This document shows positions 10,681-22,654 of a stretch of 64,000 nt of DNA, piece by piece. The position numbers were made by a program, and so were the translations under genes. The first letter of the stretch is position 1. Each line of letters begins with the position of its first letter. The notes beneath the pieces were generated by a model. That model worked only from the letters and a program-made list of their open reading frames with translations. It was not told where the DNA came from and did not search any database. The DNA is from Gaeumannomyces sp. JS-464 (Eukaryota; Ascomycota; Sordariomycetes; Magnaporthales; Magnaporthaceae), in contig NGZR01000001.1 of NCBI GenBank assembly GCA_002197995.1, positions 1,302,001-1,366,000 of the forward strand, given 5' to 3'.

Positions 10681-12444
10681 CGACTTTCAAGGACAGTTCC
10701 ACCGACAGGCGGACCGCACCTCGGTCGTACTGCTCGATCTATTCAGCTTGTATACGCCGCCAGCCTCGAGCCTGAGCGGGGGCTTGACAGCCTGGCTGTC
10801 CTGCACGGGGGTGGTGGAAACTCTCAAGCGAACCGGGGGCTGAAAGGTAGGTCGCCGTCCGCGTCCGGTCGCCCGCGGAGGCTTCGTATCGGAGAGGCAG
10901 GCGGCAGTGCTATCTGCGGGATTGCTAATGGGGAAGAACCGTTCGTAATATCCTCGTAAAATCGCTCTAATCTGTAAAACCTTCACTAGTTAGCGTGTGT
11001 TTGGGTCTGGGCTGTCTGTCTGGCCACAGCCTGCAGCGTGGTGTCAGGTTGGCCCTCTCGAAGTGGCCGACTGAGCCATCTTTGCTCGGCCAGCAGCGCC
11101 ACAGGGCAGGCATTTGGTTGCCAAAGCACAGAGAAAGAACAAGCTCGCGCCGCGCGTTTGCGATAGAAAGGTGTCGGCTATCGTCCCTTGGTGGGTGGGT
11201 TGAGGGAGGTTGCTCGTCGGGTCGGACGAGAGAGGCCGTGATGGCGACGCCGCCACGGCTGCTGCGCATTGAAGCTGCGCCAGCCGAAGCCGCGCACCAA
11301 CCAAAGCTGCGCCTGCTAGCGTTGGCGACATGGGCGCCGCCACGTTCAGGGGTTGAATCAAAGCTGCCTCTGCAGCCATCTGAGAAACATGGACCGCACC
11401 CGCCCGCTGCGGTGTCGACGGGCTCGAACAAAGCGCGAATCTCGATGCCAGTCTTGCCTGGCAAGTGTCTTCGAAAGAGCAAGCCTTGTGCCAATTTGCA
11501 TTTCCTTCGTTCCTGCGCCGCTGTGGTGAAAGTCTTGGTCGTGAGCCCACCGCGAGCATCGAAAACGAAGCAGACGGCATCACAAACACAACCAGCTTGC
11601 TCGAATCCCCAGACGAGTACCTCCGTTAGTTGGACGAGCCTTCCTCTCCACTAGAGCCACCTGCCCCTTGACGCCCTTTTGCATGCTCGTTTGGCCCGCC
11701 TGCCCTGGGGCGATCTGGGCGGCCAGGCAGTTGCCAGCCAAGAAGCCGCGGCTTCGCTTTTGTCCCGACTGCATTTGGCAGGAGCGAAAAGCCAAGCGAC
11801 GAGCCAATCATGGAAAGCCAGAAACGCCAGTTTTGCCCGCCAGTAATCAGCATCCGAACCGGAACTCGGAGCGCGAGGCGAGCACTCCCGCGCGCGTTTG
11901 ATGTCGTCGCCACAGCACGACGCCACGTACCAGGCCGTTGTTGCTCCTGGTGCTGAGCCGGGCAGCCCAATTACAGGGTATAATAAATAGCAATATGTCA
12001 CTGTACGCCCTGGCGCCGGCCTGACGAGTTGGGGCAGTATCAATTGGTACTATGATGTTGCTGCGCTAAGCTCAACACCGAAAGCAGCTTTCTACTTCGC
12101 CTTCGAAATTGTCCGGGCTTTGATGGTCTGCGCTGCCCTGGGGTACATTATGTATTGCGTGCTTTACAGAAACAACATCATGGGGAGCAGCTAGGTTTCG
12201 GTGTGGGACCAACTGGGATATCAAGACGAGACCTCAAAAGGATGTTCGAAAGGCGCAAAAGGCCAGGCGCGAAAGGTTAACTGTATAAGTATTTCTCATA
12301 TCTAGATAATTGGCTTGAATACAATTCTTTTTTGGTCCCCTATATGCTTGGTTTTCCGCAACAACTTGCACCATGGTGCGTGCACCTTTTCTGCCGAGGC
12401 GCGAGATCGCTCCCCAAGCCGCCTTGTGTGCCCAAGCCCGCCCC
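10678..12444. other. no supportable gene
   Basis: Open frames on both strands over 10995-11970 have no recognisable domain and no agreement between them. The stretch 12100-12440 is AT-richer. Possibly decayed genes. Confidence 0.5.
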
Positions 12445-12918
12445 TCAAAGTAGATCGTGGACAAAGGTCCACGATATAAAGCTATAAAATACACAAAGGC
12501 CTAAGAGCCCGGTGAACCGCAGCCTGGAAAAGAAGGTTGCAGGTTGCTCTCCCCCAAGTATCTCCATACTTCCATTGTCGTCCGCCACGGCCATGACAAT
12601 GTCAACCATGGTCATATCAGACCAATGCCGAGGCCGATGTCTTGGTGTATGGCCAGTGGGGTAAAGCGCCAACAAAGCCAAAGAGATGCCGAGTAGGAAG
12701 GAGAAAACGTATACCGTCCACGAGGAAAGGAAAGCTAGCAATAGTAACAGATTCAGCTCGCCAGCATGTTTAGGAAGGTACATAAACAGCCCGCCCCCTA
12801 TGAATGGTATGAGATGGCCGAGGGTGATGGTTGACAGGGGCCAAGAGCCGTGCCTGTGTGCATCGACAGCTTCGGCCTGGCTCGGATGGGCCTCGGGGTG
12901 TCGAGTGGCCGGAGTCTC
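12445..12918 (-). CDS. hypothetical multi-pass membrane protein, 3' exon
   Basis: The minus-strand frame is open from a GCTAG acceptor-like site (exon from 12918) to the stop at 12445. It encodes three hydrophobic segments: STITLGHLIPFIGGGLFMYL, then a long one beginning LNLLLLLAFLSSWTVYVFSF and ending ALLALY, then FTGLLGLCVFYSFISWTFV near the C-terminus. A hydrophilic loop with acidic residues lies between the second and third. Upstream on the same strand, 12993-13286 encodes a Ser/Pro-rich acidic region (LYELIEDSDSESDPDF, then VLVRLDLDIL) that ends at a TAG 25-30 bases short of a plausible junction, and an ATG at 13493 opens a further frame interrupted by one TAG near 13328. These could be exons of one gene with unrecognised introns, or a damaged gene. 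No family assigned. Confidence 0.45.
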   Translation of the reverse strand, partial: ETPATRHPEAHPSQAEAVDAHRHGSWPLSTITLGHLIPFIGGGLFMYLPKHAGELNLLLLLAFLSSWTVYVFSFLLGISLALLALYPTGHTPRHRPRHWSDMTMVDIVMAVADDNGSMEILGGEQPATFFSRLRFTGLLGLCVFYSFISWTFVHDLL

Positions 12919-12992
12919 CTAGCCCAGACGTGATGCATATTGGATGACCATAGGCGTTCGGGGCTCGTCGCACGGACCATATACGTCGCTAT

Positions 12993-13493
12993 CTAGGCAA
13001 TGGAAGCGGAGCTCCCCTTCGGTAGGCTGCCAGTCGCGGGTGAACTGGATCTCGATGGGCTGTTTGCCCTGAGGATGTCCAGGTCCAGCCTGACAAGGAC
13101 GGTAGGCTCATCGGTGAAGTCTGGATCCGATTCGGAGTCGCTGTCCTCGATCAGTTCGTAGAGGGGTTGTCCGCGTAGCCCAACATGTTCTTGGTAGCGC
13201 CAGGATTGCGACACGGGCGAGGCCGGCGATTGAGACACAGGTGAGAGACTCGCTTGCGTCATAGACGAGGCACGCGACTGCGGCACGGGCGAGGGACGCG
13301 GCTGCGCCTCTTGCGAAGGATCCGCCTAGCGTGATTGCTGGGATTTGTCCGAGGAAAACGAAAGGACCCGGCAACGCGAGGGATGGGACGTGGCCGGCTC
13401 CGGCAGGCTCATAGAGCGCGGCGGCTCGCGAGGTCGCAGCAAACAGGCCGCACACGTGCCTGCCAAGGTTGCCACCACGCAATGGGCAGACAT
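12993..13493 (-). other. possible 5' exons of the membrane protein gene
   Basis: Minus strand: ATG at 13493, a TAG near 13328 in the context CACGCTAG that could be an intron acceptor, then a Ser/Pro-rich segment with an acidic cluster (EDSDSESDPDF). Codon frame is shared across 13493-12993 apart from that TAG. Whether it is spliced to the exon at 12918 cannot be settled from sequence alone. Confidence 0.35.
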
Positions 13494-14659
13494 GTGGGTA
13501 AGGTCAAGTAGATCTAGGCTGTGGTGATTGTGGTTGCATTCAGCCAGAATTGTGTGCTGAGATAGATGCCAGGGGGCAGCAGCTCTGGCATTCCGGGTGT
13601 CTCACTGCCTTGATGTCTGGCATGGTTGGAATGACGACAGTGGTTGGCTGGCACGCCCTCAGCTTAAATAAAGTGTTTGCATCCCTGCCCTGAAAATGCT
13701 TGCATCTCGGCCTGTCCGCCCCGCCTTGCTAGACCCGTCGAGGCTTGGCCGCATGCAGGTACCCGGCGAGAAAAGCCGACACCCTCCCAGCGGCAGTCGG
13801 GCAGCTGGCCGGCTGCGACAGCCCAGAGGCCCCGCGCCGCAAGCAGCAAAAGGCCACAGGCCGACTAGGTACTCGCCGCGTGCGCAGGGCGGGGGCTTAA
13901 GCGCTCGCGGGCGAAGGCACCCTGCCGCGGCCAGGCTGTGGTGTCAAACCGTAGGTCCAGGACCGTGCTGCCTAACCGTAAGGTTCGGCCACGCCGTCTG
14001 GGAGCCTGTTCGTTTGGCAGTGGTCGAAGGGCGTTTGCCACGCCCACAGGAACAAGTCGAACCGAAAGGGTCGACTCTCTCTGGCAGGAGACCGAAAGGC
14101 CCAACTGCCTGCTATGCTCCCATTTGCAAACCCAACCAAAAGGTCCGGCTTTTGCAGCAGACAAAAGGTCCCAGCTGCTTTGAGCAAAGGCATAGAGGAG
14201 ATTGCGAGGAAGAGGGGGAGGGAAACGGAAACGGACGAGGTGAGGGAAATAAAAAGAAGAGAACCACGGCACCTGGCCGTCCATCGTTGTGTTTGCCATA
14301 TCCGCGTCTCCCGGGAACCACGCTACCCGGGCCAGCTCAGACTGCAGAGCACAGGCCGGCGGTGAGTGCACACCCGAAAAATAGCGCCTGAAAGCTGCCG
14401 GCTGCCGGCTCGCCTGCAAGAACATGATGCCGCTCGACGTGGGGTTTCGTCGCCAGTTGATCCTCAGCGTCCATGGTTGGTGCCCGCCTCAGCGGAATGC
14501 ATGCAGCGCCATGTCGCCGGTAATAAGGCCGTAAACGTCCCAAACAAGCAGAAAGTCGGTCTAGAAACGAGCCTGGCGGCGCCGTGAGAAAGGGGTTGAA
14601 AGGGGCCGCCATTCGCCTGGCTCGCGAAGTGGCAGAGTCGGATCGCCGAAGCCAGCAGC
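13494..14659. other. no supportable gene
   Basis: Open frames on both strands overlap without any recognisable domain. Confidence 0.5.
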
Positions 14660-15251
14660 TTGCTCGATCTGCGTCCAACCATCGCCAGCGCCAGCGTCAG
14701 CGCCAGCGCCAGCCCCGCCCTCGCCCTGGCGACACGGCCGCTGCAATGTGCCGGTCCAACAGCTCGACACTCATCTGCGGTACCCCGGCCAAATGGTACG
14801 TGGATGAGGCGAGAAGCAGAGGCAGACCGCCCAAGATCGGGTTTTGCCTCGAGACCCCGCGTATTGCGCGTGGCCATCGAGCGAAATATCCTGCCACACA
14901 GCCTGGACTCGCCCCATTTCCCGTCATTCATCGCTTTCGTTCGCGACGGCCGCGCTCTCTCCGGCCCCTTTGCACCCGAAGCCGAATGCATAATGGCGAA
15001 AGATGTCGAGGGACTTGCTCGGCACACGCTGAAAAATTCGGCCCTGCAGCTTGGACTGGTAGTTCAAACTTCTGACCAGGCCGAGTTCTTTTGGGACCTG
15101 GCCAGGCTGTATGGTCTGGGCGTCACAATCCACAGACCATGGCTGTGGGGGCGACTTTGACACCAGGATGGAAAATCTCCTCCGCCAGCATGGCTTCATC
15201 AACTGGTGGGAGAAGCAGGCCCCGAGTAACAGGCCCGCGTTTCTTATGTAG
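14660..15251 (+). pseudogene. hypothetical protein remnant
   Basis: The stretch from about 14900 reads as a good protein: FIAFVRDGRALSGPFAPEAE, then LARHTLKNSALQLGLVVQ, then AEFFWDLARLYGLGVTIHRP. At 15155 one base must be skipped, after which it continues DFDTRMENLLRQHGFINWWE to a TAG at 15249-15251. The upstream part (14660-14850) is low complexity, with repeated GCCAGC units. I do not recognise the family. The single shift may be an assembly indel, so the gene could be intact. Confidence 0.4.
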
Positions 15252-17762
15252 CCGCCGCAAAAAGCGAGGACCAGCTGACCATCCGTCGACTGCTCCAACG
15301 CATCCCCTGCGGTTCATGACGCCAACACAGCCCGAGCCGAGCATGCCGGCTCCCAAGCCAACCGAAAGCGGCCCGGTCCCTCTTCGAGCGCCAAAAGCAC
15401 TGCCTGGGCAAGCAGGCGGTGCTCGGGTCAACAAGAAGCGACCTTGCCCTCGTCGCAGCTGCGGGGGCCAGGGCAGCGGCAGAGTCGCACGACAATGGCA
15501 GTGAGCGACGACAAAATGGACATCGACCAACGCACGGCCACCCCTGCCCCTCCATGAGCCAGAGGCGTCGCCGTACGACCAAAGGCTGTTTGCACCGACA
15601 GGAATTCGGGGGCAGCTGCCTGCCCAACGAGCTGCCCAGGAGTTATGCGGGGGTGTTTTACGCCTTGGAACGATGGCTCCCTTGCGGAGCTTGCTTGAAT
15701 CATCGTCATTGAGCCAATAGGCAATGGTTGTGGTTGAGAGGCGCGGGATCTGCTTTGTTCTGTCTGGTAGGTCCGCTTTGAGAAGAGTAGGTCCTGAGGA
15801 AACATGTTCCGGTGGAGGGAATGCTTGCTCTTGAGGAGAGCCAAAACAAAAACAGGCCAAGGAATGTAGGTGGGCGAGATTTAACTTGCCTGGTCAGCTG
15901 CTGTGCTTTGTCTCAGCAAAACCCCCTATGGCGCAACCGGATGGGCTATGCGAGGAGTAGGGGCATCTGGAAAGCTGTGACAAAGTGTCTGTAGGGCAGG
16001 GCAGCGTCGACACGGACGCCTGGAACGCTCCGCCGTGGATGGACGAAAGCGGAAAAGCATGCGGTGTTGCACAGGCATCCACGCATCCAGTCATCCTGTT
16101 CCAGGCAATGTCGCATTTATTCTCCGTTGTCGTACGCAGCAGCCAGCTGGGATCAGCTCGAAGCGGGCTGGTAAGTGCAGGAACCCCGGGGCACCGACTT
16201 GCACGTTTTCTGTGGCAGCTAATCTCCTTCACCTACCCATGGTCAACGCAAAGCTTGGGCAACATAGTGGCAACGCTCGCTAAGAAAGAAGAGAAATGCG
16301 CGGACGGTTGGCTAGCTGGAATGCTCGGCCTGCTTGTGCTCGGCCGGTTCGTGGATGCTCGCTTCGAGTGGAGAGATGTTACTGGCGAAGTCGATGACAA
16401 GAGCATCATCACCAGCGGTTGGTGCTTGGCATCGACCACCGGCCAGGTTCGCGAGTAGCTGCTGCGTCGACCCGAGGGATGAAAGGGCTGTGCTGCAGTA
16501 CTGGCGCCGCGTTAAGGCACCCCAAGGGATTGCCGTTGTTTGGCGGTGCCATGGGAAGTAGAGAGTCCGTGGCGGCGTGGTGTCGAGAATGCCGAAGTGC
16601 AGGAGTGCCGAGGGAGGTCGCGAGGCGGCGGGACCGAAGCGGATGGCATAAGAAGCCAGCCCGAAAAAATGGATGCGACGAACCTGACGGTATACCCAAG
16701 CTGTCAAGCCGTGGTCGATGCCTTGGGGAAAGCCAAGGCTGACAAGGCCCCTGTCTTCCAACGCCAGGGCTTGGGGATCTGTATGCTTGTGTGGCCAAAA
16801 TGGAGGCGTGGATATGGCGACTGGCCTGACAGATCGGCGTCGCGTCAGAGGGCGGCTCTTGATGGCGAGATGCCGGGTGGTACGGCTGGCTGAGTCTGGT
16901 GATGGATGGATACCTAGGTAGCTACCTAGGTAGGTAGGGAGGTTTTCGATTGGGACTGTGATGTTGCGCGACCTAAAAGTTAACGACTCGGCGTCAGAAA
17001 TTGAAAAGGCTAGGGCTTTGTGCTACCTAGGTAGGTACGGATCAGGCCAAAATCAATGACAAAAAGAAGAGGAGGGACAAAATCCCCATCTGGTGGCTGG
17101 CTGAGCTGCAAAGGCCCTCGGTGCTTGCCCGCTGCGACAAGTGATGCCATTCGTCGGACCAGCATGTCGGGTCATGCCGAGTCGCCCAGTCCAGGCATTT
17201 GCGGGCCTGTCTTCTCCTTGACAGGCTCGTCCCGCGCTGACGACTTTGAATCAATTGATTTGTTCGCAGGGAGGGCCGCAGCTGCCAGTGGCAATCCCGG
17301 GCTGTCGAGATGGCCCCATGCTCCATCATCTCCAGGGAAAATCGAAGCAACCTCGACGTTTCACAGGCATTGGGCCGCCAATTGGATATATTTTGCAGCA
17401 GCTGCAAAGGAGTTATAACCAGCAGCAAGCAGGCCCCCCCTTGCGGAGACGCTCGCGTGCCGCGCATGGCTCCTGGCGTGCGTGCGTGGAGGGTGCTGAT
17501 GCGATGGGTGCACCCACATTGGTCGGCACTGGCCGTACGGTCCTCCGCAGCAAGCCGCTGGGCGCCAACGTGTTCACGCCGACCGAAGGACAGGCAAAGC
17601 GAAAATGGTGTCAGCCCCCCCTCCCCAGCTGTGGCACTTGTGCCTGGTGCTTTCTTTTAGGAGCATCATGTTTTTCATTGGAGGTAAACGAGCAGATACC
17701 TGCCGTCCACCATTTTCCTTCGCTGCAGTTCTATGAGGTTTACCCCCGCCTGCAGCCTCGAT
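15252..17762. other. no supportable gene; two dispersed repeat copies
   Basis: Fragmentary open frames without domains. Holds the ACCTAGGT-type repeat at 16911-16939 and 17023-17038. The region 15260-15560 may contain more of the remnant at 14660-15251 but the frame is lost. Confidence 0.5.
16911..16939. repeat. GTAGGTACCTAGGTA-type dispersed repeat
   Basis: Two TACCTAGGTA palindromes in tandem followed by GGTAGG; another copy lies at 17023-17038. Confidence 0.8.
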
Positions 17763-19738
17763 TCAGTCGTCGAGTCTCCCCTGCGGTCGCTTTGCACAAC
17801 GCGAACTTCCTCTTCTGGAAGCTTTCTTGCCTTTGGTTGGCCAAGTTTTTACATCCCTGGCTCTCGCCCACTTTGGAATGGATGTGGGTTTTGCATAAGC
17901 ATGGTGCGCGGGAATCCGAGTGGATTGCGCAGATTCCCGTGTCGAGGGTCGGGCCCCTGAAGTCGGCGGCCCGCCTGGCTGGACATCTGTCAGCGTCGGC
18001 GCGTTTGGTCGGGGCAGTGCCACGGTCGCTACAATGTTAGAATTCGACGGTGCAGAGTCTGGCTTGATTTCGACAAATCTGCGATTGTCCAATGGCCAAA
18101 GCACTATCGCCCTCGGGAGGCCGAACTTAAACCTTATGGCCTCGGTGATGGGCGCTGCGACGCTTGGCCACAAAGGTGACTGGGCGTAGGTAGGTTGCAC
18201 CTTGGACCGAGCTCGGCCCTTGGATTTGAACCGCGTGTAGGCGCAAGCTAGGCTGGCGACCTCCTTTCGACATGGAGGCGAGGGACCGACCACGCGGCCC
18301 ATAGAGAGCGGGAGAAAGGCAGCTTCCGGTACCAGCAAGCTCTGCTGCAGCCATTTGTGGTAGCGCACCACGTCCTCCGCGTCAAGAGTGGGCAGCAGTG
18401 TCCCTCGGACGAGACAGGCGGCGGCAATGAGGACAAGAATGCCGCAGTCGTGTCCATTGTGCTGCCTCAGTAACTGGAGAGCCGGATCCGACGCCGTTTC
18501 CAGCCTGTGGTCGTCGGACAGACGCAGGATCTTCCCCAAGGCGCCTTGGGCGTGTTCCCAACTCTCTGGAGGAGGCTTCCCGCGCAGGCTATCGAACCCG
18601 TACAGCTCCTGGTCGCGATACCACAAAAGAACCCAGTGGTTGTTATGGACGATGGGGCGGGGAGAAGCATCGTATGCTCGGCGCTGGGCTAGAGCAGGCC
18701 GCAGGCGAGACTGCCCGAGACCGGGTCGGTGGCGTCGGTCGTGGCTGCTGGAGAGGCGCTGCACGTGCGTCATCATGATGTTGCCGTTGATCCACTTGCC
18801 GGGATCCAGCCTTCGGCGGTCCCCAAAAGCTGCTCCAGCGTGGCTGCAGCGCGAGGACGACGATACGCAGCGACAGGGCTGTCCGGTGGTCTGCGGACAC
18901 TCCTGCTCTCCGTATCCGCCGGCGCCGTCTGCCGCAGCTGCCTCTGCTCGTCTGTGCAGGGCATCGTTGTTTGCGGGCTGGGAGAGGGAGGTCAAGCTCT
19001 TGGGTGCGTTTTCGCCCCGGCAAACGTGTGGGCTGGAGGCGAGCTGAGTCTCTGCCTCACCCGAAAGACCGGCTGGTCGCCTTTGAGCAGCTGGCGCAGC
19101 AAAGAGTGGCTGGGGAAGCGAATAGGGCGACGAAGGGAACGGAGATCTGAGCGAGAGGGCAGGCTCCGAAGCAGGGAAGCGTGGCACTCCATGCCGCGAG
19201 GGACTGCCCGCGATGGTGCCTCCCATTGGAGTCGCTATCTCCATGGCCACGGTGGGGGGGGGGGGGGGGGGGGGGGGGACCGGCAGCAACGTGTTCTTGC
19301 CTTTGGCGCCGCTGTGAAGATGGGGTTGAAGGATGGATTGTCCAGGTCGTTCTGAAGTCCGAAAAGGCCATCGTCTGCTCATCGGCTGGTCTCGGGTGGC
19401 CTGGCCTCCTGGCGTATGTCGTGGCCGTCCGGGGTCGCATGTGCGGCTGGATCCGAGTCCTTGACAAGTGGAGGCGCTTCGGTTGCTGGCCCCTGAGCTG
19501 CTAGCCTTCGGGTGGAAATCTGCTCAAGAGACTGTTGTGCAGTTCTAGCCAGCGACTCGGGTCTTGACGGGGAGGGCGACCCTGACATGACGGAGGGAGA
19601 ATGCGGGAGCTGTATGTTGTCGTCCTCGTCGTCTTCGTCTTCGTCTTGGCGACGCTCAGTGCGCTTTCGGCCCTGGTTCGGTTTTGCCCTCGGTCGACCG
19701 GCTTTGGGTGGCTGCGCCGGCGAGAGTGACGGGTTCAC
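17763..19738 (-). CDS. Ulp1-type (C48) cysteine protease, SUMO-protease-like
   Basis: The C48 core is clear on the minus strand: KWINGNIMMTHVQ (substrate-entry strand), IVHNNHWVLLWY with the catalytic His, ELYGFDSL with the Asp, and RQHNGHDCGILVLIAA with the oxyanion Gln and the catalytic Cys. All four expected catalytic positions are present. The C-terminal extension of about 200 residues is basic and unassigned. Upstream, an acidic/basic disordered region (RKRTERRQDEDEDDEDDN) lies at 19550-19700 in another frame. Between them are a TGA near 19380, the 25-base G/C run at 19254-19278, and a shift near 18800 (LEQLLGTAEGW then DPGKWINGN). The start is thus uncertain. Genes of this family are widespread in fungi and some travel with DNA transposons, but no transposase is seen beside this one. 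Likely substrate: SUMO- or ubiquitin-like conjugates, by family only. Confidence 0.7.
19254..19278. repeat. 25-base poly-G run
   Basis: Uninterrupted G on the plus strand, within the presumed N-terminal coding region of the Ulp1-like gene, where it would encode a proline run and can shift the frame if its length changes. Confidence 0.9.
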
Positions 19739-20501
19739 TAATAAATAAGGCGCATGGCCTAGTTAGAACGGAGGTGGGAAAAGCTAGGATAAAGGAGAAA
19801 GAGAACTTGCATGATCGGGCTGCTTTGCGGGCGGCTGTCAAAGGGAGACGGCTCTCGGGCAAGGCTTGCTCGAAGATCTTGAGGTACTGGAACAAGAAGA
19901 CCGGGGCGGGACCTGCTCTCTGCTGTTGGGGCTGCTGTTGGCGTTTTGCTTGTTGTGCAGGTGTGGGACGGCCGCGGGGAAGCTCAAGACCGAACAGCCG
20001 GGACAAAGGACCACGCGATTTGCATCTGCCGAAAACGTCAGGCGTCAGGGCATCGCAGAGAAAGGCACTGGTGACGCTGAGGTGGGCTCCCAGGCGCCTG
20101 AAGCCCAAAAGGCCCTTCCTTTTGCGGTCAGATACGGTCGAGGCGTCGATGAAACAGGATGGGCCATGCAGCTTGGCGCAGACCGACACGGCGAGATCTC
20201 GACAGCCAGACTCGTCTGAAAGGGCCCACTCCTGGGAGGTGGAGGAGCGGAAGCATCGCACGCCCGGGCCGTGGGAGCAGGCGGAGGTGGGAGTGGAGGT
20301 GGGGATGGAGGCGGAGGCAGAGGTAGATGCAAAGCCGCAAAAGACAGAGGCAGAGGTGGCAGCGGGCGCGGGAGAGGGGCGGCGGGCGGCGTGGACGCCC
20401 TCGTTGTCGACGTCCAGATGGACGCAGGGACGGAAGCCGCCTTTGCGGAAGACGAGCTTAAGGTCGTCCCACGAGGCTCTGAGCTGTTCGAAAATTGCTC
20501 C
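19656..20501 (-). CDS. hypothetical protein, exon(s) upstream of the Ulp1-like gene
   Basis: The minus-strand frame opens right after a TGTAGCGTAG acceptor-like site (exon from 20501) and encodes AIFEQLRASWDDLKLVFRKG, a low-complexity Ser/Thr/Ala stretch, then SDESGCRDLAVSVCAKLHGP and FRRLGAHLSVTSAFLCDAL, ending at 19656. It overlaps the N-terminal frame of the Ulp1-like gene by about 80 bases, so the two may be one gene joined by an intron or by a one-base correction. No family recognised. Confidence 0.4.
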   Translation of the reverse strand, partial: GAIFEQLRASWDDLKLVFRKGGFRPCVHLDVDNEGVHAARRPSPAPAATSASVFCGFASTSASASIPTSTPTSACSHGPGVRCFRSSTSQEWALSDESGCRDLAVSVCAKLHGPSCFIDASTVSDRKRKGLLGFRRLGAHLSVTSAFLCDALTPDVFGRCKSRGPLSRLFGLELPRGRPTPAQQAKRQQQPQQQRAGPAPVFLFQYLKIFEQALPESRLPLTAARKAARSCKFSFSFILAFPTSVLTRPCALFISEPVTLAGAATQSRSTEGKTEPGPKAH

Positions 20502-21273
20502 CTACGCTACACAAGGCGGTTCGCCCCAGCCCTCGTTATCGCGTGCGCAACCCGAGTCTCCGGCTTTATAAGCAAGCAAGACAGTTTGAACGGGTCGACG
20601 GAGTGGTTCATCACCAAGCCGCACAAGACAGCGGGCCAGCGGTTGCCACCTATGGCTGTTCTCTCGCCCAAACCCGCGCCCAGGCGCGAATACCGTTGAG
20701 TCGGCGAGGACAAGGAGGACATCGAGAGCCAGTCGACCTGCGACAGACACCACGCCGCATCCGCTCAGCATGCAGAGTACTTTGGTTGGCAAGCCTGACG
20801 GCAGTGCAAGTAGTCCATCTAATCACATGGGGAGCTGTCTACAGTGACATGACGTTTGCTAACTGCATGCATATCTAAACAAACAAACAAGCAAAACATT
20901 GGCGTGTGAGCAAGGGAAGAGAAACCCCCTGCGGCCTGCACTCGACTACCCCTACCTCGGCGCCCCTCCGGCAAACCACGTGGATGTCGATATTGAAAGA
21001 TCCTCTTTATTGAATGGCAAAGGATTGAAGCCGCTACAATCTCGGCGATACTCGGCCGCATAAGACACTATCTGCGACCGCCGCTGCTCAAACGACCTGT
21101 CTCGGCCCCCTGTCGCCTCCCCAGGGCGGATGCGGGCATGTTCCATGGGGCGGTGTCACCACGACGGCTGTCGTCGTTGCTGTGGCCATCGCCGCTGATG
21201 TGACCGTCGTCGTTGTTGTCGTTGCCGCTGATTCTGCCGTTGCGGTTCGCCTAAGACCCGCCCTCGCCGGCGT
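20502..21273. other. no supportable gene
   Basis: Includes AAACAAACAAACAAGC-type simple sequence near 20876. No domain or splice structure seen, though an upstream exon of the preceding minus-strand gene would be expected here. Confidence 0.5.
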
Positions 21274-22203
21274 CTACCGAACCGGCCCTGGTGTGCTGCA
21301 GCCGGCGTTGTCGACACGGCTGCCGCTATTGCCCCTACCGTTGGCCCCCGGGCCCGGTCGAGATGCCGAATCGCCGTCAGCGTTGCGGCCGGTCCAGCTG
21401 GCCTCAGCGTTACGGCTGGCCCAGCGAGCCTCAGCGGTCCGGCGTGTGCGAGGCGACAATGGGGGAGATGGCGGGCCACTGTTTTGGGCGCTGGGTCGAG
21501 GCAGCGCTTGTGAATCTTGTCGAAAAGGGAAGAATGAAGGACTTTTTCCGGCCCAAGGCGCAGGCATGGTGCGTACCCTTCGTTGGAAGGGGTCGTCGAG
21601 GTGGTGGAGGCCGAGCTCGGCCGCTGCTGCAGCTTCTCCGATCCGCGGGCGGCTAGGTTCTTGGGTGTTGCTACGCTTCGCTCTTGAGACTCCCACCGTA
21701 AGAGGCTCCTCCGTAGGGCCGACGGCAACTGCAGCCTGCTCGAGGCTCGCCCTAGACAGCCACTGCTCGATGGCCGGCACCCCTTGTAGCAACGTCGCCT
21801 CCATGGCCCACACATACTCGTCGTCTAAGAGGACGACAAGTCCCGATTCCCGAGCGAAGTTTTGGACGAATTGCTCGACGAGCTCTTCGAACTTGGTGTG
21901 GCATATTTGGGAGGGTGGGATTCGGCAAAGCTTGAGCGCGTCGGCCCAGAGATTGGGGTTCCGTCTATAAGCGTCGGGAGGCGGCCGCGCATCGTGGGAA
22001 TACAAAAGATAAACGAGGGAGGCTTTGGTGGGAATGCACCACTGGATTTCGTGGTCGGGATTCGCAATCAAGGCGGCTGTGGGCGTGCCGCACAGCAACT
22101 AGAGCGTAGAGGGCACGGTGGGTTGGTTTTCTGGAGCCTGGAGATTCGAATCACGCAAGCAAACATGAGGATTCCACACCTTGGGTGAGTTGTCTCGGCA
22201 CAT
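21274..22203 (-). CDS. hypothetical protein, two exons
   Basis: Exon 1 is 22203-22180 (MCRDNSPK); the intron 22179-22099 (81 nt) has a GTGTGG donor and CTCTAG acceptor; exon 2 runs 22098-21274. The phase is kept, giving about 282 residues. The first 120 residues look globular: TPTAALIANPDHEIQWCIPT, KASLVYLLYSHD, TKFEELVEQFVQNFARESGL, then VVLLDDEYVWAMEATLLQGV. The rest is Arg/Ser/Pro/Ala-rich and probably disordered, and may belong to a different frame. I do not recognise the family. It lies between the Ulp1-like gene and the divergent plus-strand gene at 22655. Confidence 0.5.
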
Positions 22204-22540
22204 GATGATGGAAAGTCCGGTTTCCGCCGCTTCTAACTTGGACGGGAGGAAGTGAGCAGGACGGGTTATAGAATGGGCTGTTGAGAAACGGTGCGGGAGC
22301 GAGATAGCGAAAAAAAAAAAAAAAAAAAGAAGGGAGGAGAAGAGAAAGGAAACTAGGACGAGAGCGAGGCTGCAAAAAGGCCGGAGGAGGGGCCAAGTGT
22401 GCAAAACAGCCCACAGGGGACACGGGAAATCGACAGGAGCTACACCACGCTCACCAGCACAACAGCGACAGAAACCCACACATCACGGCGTTAGCTGGTG
22501 GGTCAAAACCACAGTCAGCCGCCTGAGCACGTTTGTAGAT

Positions 22541-22558
22541 GTAGGTACCTAGGTAGGT
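22541..22558. repeat. GTAGGTACCTAGGTAGG dispersed repeat
   Basis: One copy of the palindromic ACCTAGGT-centred motif, between the two divergent unknown genes. Confidence 0.8.
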
Positions 22559-22654
22559 GAATCTCCTGCGCCGGCGCCCAATCCAATCTGTCGGGAGTCT
22601 GGTCTGATATCTTTGGCTGCGGTCCAGATCCTTCTCGCCCTTGAGCAGTAGACC

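Noticed and set aside
10995..11970. Overlapping frames on both strands, up to 219 codons
   Set aside because: No agreement between frames, no domain and no splice signals that connect them.
18388..19355. Long plus-strand frames opposite the Ulp1-like gene
   Set aside because: Antisense shadows; the minus strand carries the catalytic motifs.
22141..22165. GATTCGAATC, resembling a tRNA T-arm
   Set aside because: No A-box or cloverleaf could be drawn, and it lies within the intron of the gene at 21274-22203.
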